Positions 45,632 to 54,219 of a stretch of DNA of 64,000 nucleotides are shown here, piece by piece (the first letter of the stretch is position 1; the number at the start of each line of letters is the position of its first letter). Below the pieces are notes generated by a model. The model searched no databases. It was not told the origin of the DNA and saw only the letters and a list, made by a program, of their open reading frames with translations. Source of the DNA: Phycisphaerales bacterium (GTDB lineage: Bacteria; Planctomycetota; Phycisphaerae; Phycisphaerales; UBA1924); NCBI GenBank assembly GCA_016699835.1, contig CP064987.1:2728001-2792000 (forward strand), given 5' to 3'. A program made the translations under genes and the position numbers.

Positions 45632-45660
45632 CGTCCCAAGACCCACGCCCAAATCACACG
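45619..45660 (+). repeat. CCCAA/TCACACG direct repeats beside the dyad
   Basis: CGCCCAAGTCACACG (45619-45633) is repeated with one mismatch as CGCCCAAATCACACG (45646-45660), and CCCAA recurs between them at 45635. The first copy overlaps the dyad. Such reiteration suggests several binding positions for one protein. Confidence 0.5.
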
Positions 45661-45678
45661 AATCGTGCCTGCCTTCGC

Positions 45679-48066
45679 TCAGGCCAACCGCACCAAACGA
45701 CGCCCGATCCATTCCACGACGAGCAGCAGAAGCAGAATCGTCCAGATCCCAGGCTTGTCCCACAGCGTCTCAACCTCCGAAAGCCCAAGCGTCCGGACCT
45801 CGCGGTTAGGGAGCAGCGGCGCGATCGAGGCGATGTCCGAGGGCTTGATGACCTTTCCCCCGGTCGCCTTCGCGATCGTCTCCAGCGTCTGATGGTCCGT
45901 CTGGGGCACGCGCATCTCATCGTCGGGAGCCACCACAAGCATTTCCGCAGAAACACCCGCGGCGGCCAGCGCGGGGTCACGAGTCACGATCGTGTACTCG
46001 CCAGGCTCTGTGAGAACAAGTCGCCCGCTGTACACGCTCGAGAGCGACTCGGTCGCGCCATCACTCTCCGGCACGAGTTCGACATCACCAGCGGGCTCGC
46101 CGCTTCCCTTCTTCACCGCACGCACGGGGATCGTGCCCAAGCGTCGAGACAGCAGCGCCTGGTCGAGCACTCGCACGAGCACCCGCACCGGCTCGTCGGA
46201 GACCACCTGCTCCGCCGACAGTTCCATGATCGCCGGCTTCCCTGCCCGTCCCAGTCCCTCGCGAGCCAGCATCCGGATCAATGGCAGATAGAACCGCTCG
46301 GGCAGCGCCTCACCACGCGCGTAGCGAAGCCGCCAGATCTCGTCCGTCCCCACATACACCACGCGGCCCGCCCCAAACCGCATCGTCGCCACCAGCGGCA
46401 CGCGCTCGCCATCGACCGAATCAGGAACGCGCGCATACGCGAGCGTCTCGGCCGTCGGTTTCAGTTGGCTCGTCTCGATCCGCTGCGCCCAACGCAATAC
46501 CGCCCACGATGACGAGCCATCGTTCAAGAACTCCGGCCAGCCCTCGCCGGCGGTATCACCAAGGTGCAGCACGCCCAATCGCTCGGCCGCCGGTGCCGGG
46601 TCCATCACCACACCACTCGTCCATGTCGAGAGCGTGCCCAGCCCGCCCGGTCCATCTCCCAGCACAAACGGCATGAGGTCCGCCAGCGCCGTCTCCCGCC
46701 ACGCGTCGGGCATCGCCCCCTCGCCCCCGATGAACATCAGCCCGCCGCCGCGCTCGGCGACATACATCTTCAGCGATTCGAGTTGCTCCTCGCTCATCTG
46801 CCCCGGGCGGAAGTTGCCCAGCACAACCGCGTCGAAGGGTGCCCAATCCTCCGGGCTGCGCGGAACGAACTCGATCGGATCCGTCCCCTCCTGGATGAAC
46901 CGCTTCCCCGACGCGAGGATCATGCACGTCGAGCGGATCGACGACTCGCGAAGCACGAGGTTCTTGATATACCGATACTCCCACCGCGGCGTCCCGTCGA
47001 TCACCAGCACGCGGATCGGGCGATCGATGAGTTCCAGCCGAACGTCGCGCGTGTTGTTCGACTCCGACAGATCGCGCGAGCCCGAGACGATCCGCACGCT
47101 CCACGAGGCGCGCCCCGTCCCGCCGGGTTTCGCCGTCAGCGTCAGGCGATGCCGCCCCGACGCGAGATCGCCCGCGGAGACGTCCGCCGAATCCAGGACA
47201 TCGCCGGTCGTCGTGTCAATGAGTTCGACTCTCGCGCCCGCGCCAGGCCCGTTCGTGCCCATCTCGCTCTGGGCGTGACGCTGGATCTCCACGCTCACCG
47301 GCACAAGGTCCTGCACGAACGCCGCGGTGGGAGCGTCAACCCGCGCGATCGCGTCGTCGGTGAGCGGCTCCTTCCCGCCAATCTCCACCGGATAGATCGG
47401 CACACGCCTCGCCTCAAACGACCGCGTCGCCCCTCGGCCGAACGAATCCGTCGATCGACCATCCGACAGCAGGATCACCCCCGCGAGCGGTCGCGACGCC
47501 ATCCGTGACGAGACCTGCTCGAGCGTCCGTCCCAGCGAGGTCTTGGAGCCGCTCGCCTCGCCAAGATCGATCGCCAGCGTGCCCTGCTCGATCCGGCTGG
47601 GGAGTTCACGCACACCGCTGTCGAACCCGAAGATCGCCACCTCGCGCGTCTGCTTGAGTTGTTCGATCATCGCCCCCGCGCCGGCGAGAGCGCGCCGGAG
47701 TTCCGCGTCACGCGATTCCAGTGAGCCGTCGTTGCTGAGCGAGTCCTGGATCTGCATCGACGCCGACCGGTCCGCCAGCACGACCACCCAATCCTTCTCC
47801 ACTCGCTCGACACGCTTCTCCAGTTGAGGCCCGGCGATCAAGACGAGCACCAGCCCCAGCACCAACGCCCGAACCACCCCCAACGTCACTCGCGGCCACC
47901 GCCTCCCGACCAGCCGCCAATATCCCCAACCGGCCACGAGCGCGACGACCAGTCCCAGGCAGACCCACACCCACGCCGCCATCGGGTGTGCGAAGGCAAA
48001 CTCCACCTGCGGATCGCTCGGATCGAGCGACTTCACGCCCAGCAATCTCCACCAGAGGCCGCTCAT
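45679..48066 (-). CDS. vWA and glutamine-amidotransferase-like membrane protein
   Basis: This 795-residue protein has two N-terminal helices (about 33-55 and 63-82), a vWA domain with the MIDAS motif DRSAS (in VLADRSASM), a β-sandwich part and a class I glutamine-amidotransferase-like domain (about 420-520, with FDAVVLGNFRPG, a β-strand typical of the fold; the catalytic Cys is not evident), then a C-terminal helix (WTILLLLLVVEWIG). It resembles the planctomycete BatB/GATase proteins found beside BatA. Its role is probably structural or in protein folding in the envelope. It overlaps the BatA-type gene by 4 bp. Confidence 0.8.
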   Translation of the reverse strand: MSGLWWRLLGVKSLDPSDPQVEFAFAHPMAAWVWVCLGLVVALVAGWGYWRLVGRRWPRVTLGVVRALVLGLVLVLIAGPQLEKRVERVEKDWVVVLADRSASMQIQDSLSNDGSLESRDAELRRALAGAGAMIEQLKQTREVAIFGFDSGVRELPSRIEQGTLAIDLGEASGSKTSLGRTLEQVSSRMASRPLAGVILLSDGRSTDSFGRGATRSFEARRVPIYPVEIGGKEPLTDDAIARVDAPTAAFVQDLVPVSVEIQRHAQSEMGTNGPGAGARVELIDTTTGDVLDSADVSAGDLASGRHRLTLTAKPGGTGRASWSVRIVSGSRDLSESNNTRDVRLELIDRPIRVLVIDGTPRWEYRYIKNLVLRESSIRSTCMILASGKRFIQEGTDPIEFVPRSPEDWAPFDAVVLGNFRPGQMSEEQLESLKMYVAERGGGLMFIGGEGAMPDAWRETALADLMPFVLGDGPGGLGTLSTWTSGVVMDPAPAAERLGVLHLGDTAGEGWPEFLNDGSSSWAVLRWAQRIETSQLKPTAETLAYARVPDSVDGERVPLVATMRFGAGRVVYVGTDEIWRLRYARGEALPERFYLPLIRMLAREGLGRAGKPAIMELSAEQVVSDEPVRVLVRVLDQALLSRRLGTIPVRAVKKGSGEPAGDVELVPESDGATESLSSVYSGRLVLTEPGEYTIVTRDPALAAAGVSAEMLVVAPDDEMRVPQTDHQTLETIAKATGGKVIKPSDIASIAPLLPNREVRTLGLSEVETLWDKPGIWTILLLLLVVEWIGRRLVRLA

Positions 48067-50366
48067 GCCCCCACCCCCGCCGCCACATCCTCTCGCGTGG
48101 CCCGCCCGGCGTGGCTGAAGATCTTGCCGAGCAAGACCTCGATCGCACCAATCACGGCCGCCGCGATCAGCAGCGGCAGACTGATCGGTGGCGCACGATC
48201 GAGCGAGGACGCCGCCTCAAACGTGCCGTTCTTGCCCAGCCACGCCACACCCCCCGACGTCGTCCCAAGCCCCTCGAGCCACGCCCCGATTCGGTCCTGA
48301 TCCTGCGTCTCGACATTGCCGCCACGCGAGGCGGCGTTCGCGGCGATGAACCCTACCAGCCCGCCATCGCTCCCGCGCGATTCCCAAATCCCAGTTCGCC
48401 GCACGACAACCGGCGCGTCGCCGGCCACACGCCGCTCGTCACGCTCCTCGCCCACGCGAGGCTGCACCAGCCGCAGGTCCGTCGTGTGGGCCGGCGCCCG
48501 GAACGACTCCCCCGCGACCACAGGCCGATTGGAAAGCCCGCGCCCCACGCCCTGACGCACGAGATCCTGGAAGAGCGCCACCATCAGCGACCGCGCGGGA
48601 AGATCGGTCCACTCGAGCACCGGCGCACTCGCCAGATACGCCACGACCCCGCGCGAGGTAGTGCTCTCGCCCGTCCGGTCCGCGCTCGCCGCGCCGAGGA
48701 CGAGCCAAGGCGAACCGTCCGAGAGCGTGAGCATCGCGTCACCGCTCGCCGAAGTGCCCAGGAGCGGAAGCGTCCGACGGACCGCGACCGGTCCGACAAG
48801 TTCCTCGAGTTCCGACGAGATGCCCATGAGCAGTTCGCTCGCCCTCGGGCCCGTCGCGAGCCGAAGCCCCGCGTCTCCCTCGCCCACAACCGCCGACTCG
48901 CGCGCGATCTGCCACGACACGCCCAGCGACGACATCATCGCGTCCGACCACGTGTGCACCGTCTCGCCCGCCGGTGGCATGACCAGCACAAAGGCCCCGC
49001 GGTCCAGCGCCGCACGGATCCATCCCCATCCCGCGGCCGCCAGTCGCTGCGGCTCGGTGACGATCACCGCGTCCAGCCCACCCAGCGCCGACGCCGAGCC
49101 CACATCGCGAGCCGCATCCAGCCGCACGATCTCCATCTCCTCCGTCGAACGTGTGCGGATCGTGCCATCATCGAGTGGTGCCAGCGCCGCCGCGATCCAA
49201 TCCTCGGCATGGAACGCGCCAAGCCCGTCGGCCCGCCCGGGTTGCCCGACCAGCCCCACACGCACCTTGTCCCGGATCTCCACGATCGTCTCGGCGACAT
49301 TGTCCGCCTCGAGCGCGTCGCGATCGATCTCCGCTCGGATCGCCACCACGCCACGCCCCGCGCTCCCCGAGCCGCCCGTCCCGCCCTCAACCGTTCGCCG
49401 AAGATCGAGCGGCACGACCACCGATTGCTGCTCCTGCCCCGCGTCGAATCGAACCACACGCTCGGAGGTTCCCGCCGTGGCGCCGATCGAGGGCCACAAC
49501 TGCCGAGCCGAAAGTCGAACACGGATCGACGCCGGCTCGTCCATGGCCGCCGCACTCCGCCGCAGATCCACACGCAGACTCGTCGACGCCGTCTGCTCGC
49601 CAAGATTCGAGGCCTTCGCGATCAGCACGCCGCTCGACGCCTCGAGCGCCGCGATCGACGTGTTCCCCGAAGCAACCACGCTCGGCGGCGTCGCCACAAG
49701 GTCCAGCGTCCTCTTCTCGAGTTCCACGCGCGACAACGCAGCGCTCGTGTCCGCCGACCCCGCACGAAACTCCGAGACCACGCCCAGCACCACACGCTGT
49801 GTCTGTTCCGTGCTCACCATCGAGGCCGCCAGCGGTCCAAGCCCCGTGAAGTCCGCCCGGCTTTCGACCGGTTCGAGCGACGAAAGTGCCGCGAGCACCG
49901 ACGCGTGATCCAACGTCGGCTCGCGCACCAGCGCCTCGGCCGGCGACGCCAGCGCGATCAGCGCCACGCGGTCGCCCCGAGTTGCATCGAGGTCGCCCAC
50001 GAGCGCCTTCGCCTGATCCTTGAGGGTGTCAAACGCCAGCGTCCGATCGCTCGTGAGCCCCGACGTGATCGAGTTGTCGATCGCGAGAATCAGCGTTCGC
50101 GCCCCCGATCCGCCCCCAGATGATCCGCCCAGCACAGGCTTACCCACGGCGAGCGCCAGGAGCGCAATCAACAGGCACCGCGAGGCCAGCAACAGAAACT
50201 GCTCGAACCGCACGCGACGCCGCTGCTGCCGATACGCCTCCAGCAGGAACTTCATCGCCCCCCACGCGATCGGCTTGCGACGCCGGCGCAGCAGGATGTG
50301 GATGAGGATCGGCAGCGCCACGCACGCCAGACCGACCGCCGCCAGTGTTGGATTCAGAAACTGCAT
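48063..50366 (-). CDS. BatA-type vWA membrane protein
   Basis: The 767-residue protein starts at ATG 50366 with MQFLNPTLAAVG and two transmembrane helices bracketing LLRRRRKPIAWGAMKFL and FLLLASRCLLIALLALAVG, the N-terminal pair that defines BatA-type proteins. A vWA domain follows with a divergent MIDAS (AIDNSITSG). A β-rich part and a C-terminal helix complete it. In other bacteria these proteins pair with MoxR ATPases and DUF58 proteins. DUF58 lies immediately upstream; no MoxR gene is in the window. Confidence 0.85.
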   Translation of the reverse strand: MQFLNPTLAAVGLACVALPILIHILLRRRRKPIAWGAMKFLLEAYRQQRRRVRFEQFLLLASRCLLIALLALAVGKPVLGGSSGGGSGARTLILAIDNSITSGLTSDRTLAFDTLKDQAKALVGDLDATRGDRVALIALASPAEALVREPTLDHASVLAALSSLEPVESRADFTGLGPLAASMVSTEQTQRVVLGVVSEFRAGSADTSAALSRVELEKRTLDLVATPPSVVASGNTSIAALEASSGVLIAKASNLGEQTASTSLRVDLRRSAAAMDEPASIRVRLSARQLWPSIGATAGTSERVVRFDAGQEQQSVVVPLDLRRTVEGGTGGSGSAGRGVVAIRAEIDRDALEADNVAETIVEIRDKVRVGLVGQPGRADGLGAFHAEDWIAAALAPLDDGTIRTRSTEEMEIVRLDAARDVGSASALGGLDAVIVTEPQRLAAAGWGWIRAALDRGAFVLVMPPAGETVHTWSDAMMSSLGVSWQIARESAVVGEGDAGLRLATGPRASELLMGISSELEELVGPVAVRRTLPLLGTSASGDAMLTLSDGSPWLVLGAASADRTGESTTSRGVVAYLASAPVLEWTDLPARSLMVALFQDLVRQGVGRGLSNRPVVAGESFRAPAHTTDLRLVQPRVGEERDERRVAGDAPVVVRRTGIWESRGSDGGLVGFIAANAASRGGNVETQDQDRIGAWLEGLGTTSGGVAWLGKNGTFEAASSLDRAPPISLPLLIAAAVIGAIEVLLGKIFSHAGRATREDVAAGVGA

Positions 50367-50392
50367 CACGCTCCCAAAAGTCCCACAAGGAC

Positions 50393-51436
50393 TCAGCCGT
50401 ACTTGCTCTTCTTGATCATCGCGTTGCGTCTCGCCACAAACGTCGCCAGCGGCGGCCCCAGCCACTCGTGCGTGCTCACCCGCTGGTAATCAAACCCGAA
50501 CCCCATGACGAGTTTCTCCACCGCCTCGAGGTGGGTGTTGATCACACGCAGGTACGCCTCGCGCAGCGAGCGTGGATCGACGCGAAGCGACGCCTCGCCC
50601 TCCAGCCCCTCGAACGGGGCCGCATCGAGAAAAGCAAAGCGCGTCTCCTCACGATCCAGAACCTGGAACGCGATGACATCGTGCCCGGCATGCTTCAGCC
50701 GCGCGAGCGCCGCCCGGATCGACTCGAGGTCGCCGAAGAAGTCGCTCACCAGCGCGATCATGCAGCGATTGGTGACCTTCGCGAGCGCCTCGTCGATGGC
50801 GCGCCCGAGATCCGTCGTGCGGTTCTTGTTCTCCGCGTCCGTTGGGTGCAACGCGAGCGCGCCCACGATCTGACGCCAGGCGCTCTGGCTCGACGAGCGA
50901 CGCACCATCGCCCGCACGCGATCCGAGAAGACCACCAGACCCGCCCGGTCGCCCTGGTGCAGCGTGATGTACGCTAGAGCCGCCGCGAGTGCCGTCGAGT
51001 GGTCGAACTTGCTCCAGTGCGAGCGCCCGTCCGGGCTGAGCGTGTGTCCCGCGCCCGACGCCTCCTCGAAGGCCCGGCTGCCATACATCATCGATCCCGA
51101 CGCGTCCACGAGCAGCACGAGATCAAGGTTCGTCTCCTGCTGATACTGCTTCAACTGCAGTTTGTCGGTGCGGCCAAAGACCTTCCAATCCAGGTGTCGA
51201 AGGTCGTCGCCCGCAACATACGGCCGGTGCTGCGCGAACTCCACGCTGAACCCCTGGAACGGCGAACGATGCAGCCCCGAGTTGATCCCCTCAACGATCA
51301 ACTTGGCTCGCAACTCCAGCGAGCCGAGTTTCGCCAGCGTCTGCGGATGCAGATAGAGCGACGCCTCCATCTCTGGAGCCGCGGCCCGACCTCCCGAGGG
51401 GTCGCCAGCGTTGGAATCCGTTCCGCGTGTGAACAT
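50393..51436 (-). CDS. DUF58 domain protein with vWA-type MIDAS
   Basis: This protein (347 residues from ATG 51436) has the DUF58 blocks FAQHRPYVAGDDLRHLDWKVFGRTDKLQLKQY-like region (about 75-105; the conserved GDDLRHLDWK motif is clear), followed by LVLLVDASGSMMYG, a complete MIDAS DASGS. DUF58 proteins work with MoxR ATPases and vWA proteins in many bacteria. An alternative start at 51370 (MEASLYLH) also fits the domain. It is the first gene of the upstream block of the cluster, with the TGTGAC dyad 85 bp before it. Confidence 0.88.
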   Translation of the reverse strand: MFTRGTDSNAGDPSGGRAAAPEMEASLYLHPQTLAKLGSLELRAKLIVEGINSGLHRSPFQGFSVEFAQHRPYVAGDDLRHLDWKVFGRTDKLQLKQYQQETNLDLVLLVDASGSMMYGSRAFEEASGAGHTLSPDGRSHWSKFDHSTALAAALAYITLHQGDRAGLVVFSDRVRAMVRRSSSQSAWRQIVGALALHPTDAENKNRTTDLGRAIDEALAKVTNRCMIALVSDFFGDLESIRAALARLKHAGHDVIAFQVLDREETRFAFLDAAPFEGLEGEASLRVDPRSLREAYLRVINTHLEAVEKLVMGFGFDYQRVSTHEWLGPPLATFVARRNAMIKKSKYG

Positions 51437-51520
51437 CCGAGAACATGCTATCGGCCGATCCGGGCGTTCGAACAACTGTCATCTGTGAGCCATCGAGGAG
51501 CGGAAGGTTCACGGTTCAAA

Positions 51521-51538
51521 TGTGACCCAAAAGTCACA
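51521..51538. promoter_or_regulatory. TGTGAC-N6-GTCACA dyad upstream of the DUF58 gene
   Basis: TGTGACCCAAAAGTCACA has perfect 6-bp arms and the same 18-bp architecture as the site at 45614. It lies 85 bp upstream of the DUF58 start and 283 bp upstream of the exoprotein start, so it could serve either direction. The shared CCCAA in the spacers strengthens the link between the two sites. Confidence 0.6.
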
Positions 51539-51539
51539 T

Positions 51540-51734
51540 AAATCGACGACCGACGACTCTTCCAAGCGACGTGGAGTACGAATGTGCGAATTCACAATTG
51601 TGTAATCAAGCAACTGGTGATTTTACCTGGTATCAAATTGCTCCATCAATATTGTGTTGATACCGTACAAAATAAGACTCTGGGAATCGTCCAGGAAAAA
51701 TGTCAGAAAAACTAAAAAAAACGAGCAGATGCGC
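51540..51734. other. A/T-rich intergenic island with several dyads
   Basis: This stretch is markedly A/T-rich compared with every flank. It contains the perfect palindrome CACAATTGTG (51593-51602) and an inverted repeat GGTATCAA (51629-51636)/TTGATACC (51657-51664) with a 20-bp loop that itself holds ATTG/CAAT arms. An A8 run lies near 51714. It has no plausible gene and probably is a regulatory region between the vWA block and the exoprotein. Confidence 0.55.
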
Positions 51735-51763
51735 GTGACATAAAGGGCGATTTCGGGTAAAAC
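51735..51763 (+). promoter_or_regulatory. Candidate promoter of the CTERM exoprotein gene
   Basis: GTGACA (51735-51740) and TAAAAC (51758-51763) are separated by exactly 17 bp, matching 5/6 and 4/6 of the sigma-70 consensus. Transcription would begin near 51770, about 52 nt before the ATG at 51822, whose Shine-Dalgarno GGAG is at 51810. Confidence 0.5.
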
Positions 51764-51821
51764 TCTCCCAAGAGATAGCCGCATAGGTGCGTGAGAGAGA
51801 CGCTTACCTGGAGTGCGGCGA

Positions 51822-52577
51822 ATGAAGCGTCTGGTGTTTGCACTGGGTATTTTGGGTGGAATCACCCCGGCGTATACGTGGGGTTCTGCGATTCCACTCC
51901 CTGACAGTATCCAAGTGAGGGATCGTGTCGGCGGCGAAACCGGCTTCGGGACCCCCGACGGCTACTACGCCGACGGCACCGGAAGCCGGGTCCGGGGCAC
52001 CGCCATTGACGGCCGGATCGGACGCCAAAGCGTCGGCCTCCTCGATTTCGAGATGAAAGCCCACGGCGATTTGGCATTCACGCCCATCAAAGCGTTCGTC
52101 CTCGACCCCTCGTGGCGCGATGGCATCGGCTATGACCCCCAACCCGCCGACACAAACGGCATGTGGTACGTCACCGTCTCGCCGACGGACCCCCGGCTGA
52201 AGTTGCCGATCACACCCGCCGACGAACTGGCCCTTACGGCCCTCTTCACCCACGCCTTCGACCTCGCCCAGACCGAGCCCCGATACGCCGCGGCGTTCCA
52301 GTGGCTGGTGTGGGAGTATGTCTGGGATTCCCAGGTCGATCTGAGCGTGGGAAACGTTCGCATCGTCGCGGGTGACGGCTCGTACAGCGATCGAGTCGCC
52401 GACATCGCCCAAGCCTGGGCGGACATGATCTCAAATGGCGAATGGACCCCCTCGGGTGGCGTCGCCGTCCTTTACAACGGATGCACCGCCCCGCTCATTG
52501 TGCCCAGCCCGGCTTCCGGGGCACTCCTGCTCGCGAGTTTCGCGGCCTTCGCCGGACGCCGCCGCCGCAGAGTCTGA
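51822..52577 (+). CDS. Exported protein with CTERM-type sorting signal
   Basis: This 251-residue protein has a signal peptide (MKRLVFALGILGGITPAYT) and a C-terminal sorting tripartite signal: VPSPAS (227-232), a hydrophobic span (GALLLASFAAFA) and a basic RRRRRV end, matching the PEP-CTERM class. The central domain includes FQWLVWEYVWD, seen in other CTERM exoproteins, without catalytic residues I can identify. It should be processed and anchored or released at the surface. It is a monocistronic unit with its own promoter candidate and a strong terminator. No exosortase gene is in the window. Confidence 0.8.
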   Translation: MKRLVFALGILGGITPAYTWGSAIPLPDSIQVRDRVGGETGFGTPDGYYADGTGSRVRGTAIDGRIGRQSVGLLDFEMKAHGDLAFTPIKAFVLDPSWRDGIGYDPQPADTNGMWYVTVSPTDPRLKLPITPADELALTALFTHAFDLAQTEPRYAAAFQWLVWEYVWDSQVDLSVGNVRIVAGDGSYSDRVADIAQAWADMISNGEWTPSGGVAVLYNGCTAPLIVPSPASGALLLASFAAFAGRRRRRV

Positions 52578-52625
52578 ATCGGGTTTCTCCCTCGGCCGAC
52601 GAACGACCGGCTGAGTTTCTGACCA

Positions 52626-52674
52626 ACGACGATGCGGGCCGAGTCCTGGAGGGAGCGGCCCGCACGTCGTTTTT
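52626..52674 (+). terminator. Strong rho-independent terminator after the exoprotein gene
   Basis: ACGACG (52626-52631) and CGTCGT (52665-52670) form an outer stem, GCGGGCC (52634-52640) and GGCCCGC (52657-52663) an inner stem, 13 pairs in total with a small bulge, followed by TTTTT (52670-52674). It lies 48 bp past the stop codon at 52577, in the right direction, and isolates the unit from pfk. Confidence 0.88.
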
Positions 52675-52732
52675 GGACATCGAACTCTCGCCGGCTCTGG
52701 ATCCATAGGGCCGAACGACCGATATTCCACCC

Positions 52733-53845
52733 ATGAGCCTTGCCACCACGTGCCCGACCGTCCGCCGAATGGCCATCCTCACCGGAGGTGGCGACTGCCC
52801 CGGTCTCAACGCCGTCATCCGGGCGGTCGCCAAGGATGCCATGAACTGCGGCATCGAGGTGCTGGGCGTCGAGGACGGCTACCTCGGCCTGATCGAGAAC
52901 CGCTTCAAGGAACTCACGCCCAACGACGTTTCGGGGATCATCGCCCGCGGCGGCACCATCCTCGGCTCGAATAACAAGGCCAACCCCGCCCGGTTCGCCC
53001 TGGGCAAGAACCCCGACGGCTCGATCCTGTACAAGGATGTCACCAGCGATTGCCTGCGCAACCTGCGTGATCGCCGGATCCAGGCGCTCGTCGTCATTGG
53101 TGGCGACGGGACCATGACCTCGGCGGCGTGGTTTGCGCGCCAGGGCGTCGCGGTGGTGGGGGTCCCCAAGACGATCGACAACGACATCGAGGGCACCGAA
53201 ATCACCTTCGGCTTCCAGACGGCCGTCGCGACCGCCACCGATGCGCTCGACCGATGCCGAACGACCGCCGACTCGCACCACCGGGCGCTGGTCGTCGAGG
53301 TCATGGGCCGCAACGCCGGGTGGATCGCCCTCCACGCGGGCGTGGCGGCGGCGTCGGACGTGATCCTGCTCCCCGAAATTCCCTTCTCGATGACCTCGCT
53401 CTATGAGACCGTGCTCGCGCGGGCGAAGATGGGCAAGCGATCCTCGATCATCTGCGTCTCGGAAGGGGCGCTCCCCGAGGGCGGCAAGCAGGTCGTCGCG
53501 AAGATCGATCCGACCTCGCCCGACCCGATCCGCCTGGGCGGCATCGGCAAGGTCATCGCCGACCTCATCGAGAAGGACACCGAGGTCGAGAGCCGGCACG
53601 TCGTCCTCGGTCACGTGCAGCGCGGCGGGACTCCCGTGGCGTCGGATCGTGTGCTCTCCACGCTCCTGGGCAATCACGCCATGACGCTTCTCCGCGAGGG
53701 AAAAGTCGGACGCATGGTCGCGGTGCAGAAGGGCTGCCTGACGGACGTGGATCTCGAAGAGCCCGCCGGCAAGCAGCGGCGTGTGCCGAAGGACGAGCCG
53801 CTGCTCCAGGCGGCAAAGGCCGTGGGCACGTCGTTCGCGGACTGA
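52733..53845 (+). CDS. pfkA: 6-phosphofructokinase with G104/K124-type active site
   Basis: The 370-residue protein phosphorylates fructose 6-phosphate. The nucleotide loop GGGDCPGLN (18-26) and GGDGT (123-127) are present. G in the GGDGT position normally means ATP use, whereas K in PKTIDND (K146) is typical of PPi-dependent enzymes. The G/K combination is known in some actinobacterial ATP-dependent enzymes, so ATP is favoured but should be tested. Further signatures are VEVMGRNAGWIALH and GHVQRGGTP. The ATG at 52733 follows a long leader with the exoprotein terminator. Confidence 0.93.
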   Translation: MSLATTCPTVRRMAILTGGGDCPGLNAVIRAVAKDAMNCGIEVLGVEDGYLGLIENRFKELTPNDVSGIIARGGTILGSNNKANPARFALGKNPDGSILYKDVTSDCLRNLRDRRIQALVVIGGDGTMTSAAWFARQGVAVVGVPKTIDNDIEGTEITFGFQTAVATATDALDRCRTTADSHHRALVVEVMGRNAGWIALHAGVAAASDVILLPEIPFSMTSLYETVLARAKMGKRSSIICVSEGALPEGGKQVVAKIDPTSPDPIRLGGIGKVIADLIEKDTEVESRHVVLGHVQRGGTPVASDRVLSTLLGNHAMTLLREGKVGRMVAVQKGCLTDVDLEEPAGKQRRVPKDEPLLQAAKAVGTSFAD

Positions 53846-53955
53846 CTCGAGGCCACTGAGCGCAAAACCAAAGCGACCAGAAACCGAGTAACTTGGATGA
53901 TGCCGGCGAGTTCCCGCGTTGTGCGAATCTCGTCGGCACCTGAAAGGGGTGCGGC

Positions 53956-54192
53956 ATGCAAGAGTTCAAGTCAACAGGTGTGGCGTTCGGCTTGTGGGCG
54001 TTGTGCCTGGTCGGGTTCGCCGGGATCCACCGGTTCTACGCGGGCAAGCCGATCAGCGGTGTGATCTGGCTCTTGACCTGGGGCGTCTTCGGGATCGGCT
54101 CGATCGTGGACCTGTTCCTGATCGGCGGGATGATCGAGCGGCGGAACAAGGAGCTCGCGGCGAAAGGCCGTGGGTTTGTGGCCGCCTTGTAG
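53956..54192 (+). CDS. TM2 domain protein
   Basis: This 78-residue protein has the TM2 domain: the FAGIHRFYAGKPISGVIWLLTWG motif and GSIVDLFLI, with two membrane helices. AAGGGG lies seven bases upstream of the ATG. Function of bacterial TM2 proteins is unknown. It converges with the HU gene, 27 bp apart. Confidence 0.92.
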   Translation: MQEFKSTGVAFGLWALCLVGFAGIHRFYAGKPISGVIWLLTWGVFGIGSIVDLFLIGGMIERRNKELAAKGRGFVAAL

Positions 54193-54219
54193 TGAGTGCG
54201 GGATCCGTTCCTGTTGGAG

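Noticed and set aside
47988..50123. 711-residue plus-strand frame opposite the BatA-type gene
   Set aside because: The composition is Arg/Pro/His-rich and domain-free, while the minus strand carries a recognisable BatA-type protein.
51505..51540. GGTTCAAAT segment resembling a tRNA T-loop
   Set aside because: The arms form only 4 bp and no acceptor, D or anticodon arms can be drawn, so it is not a tRNA.
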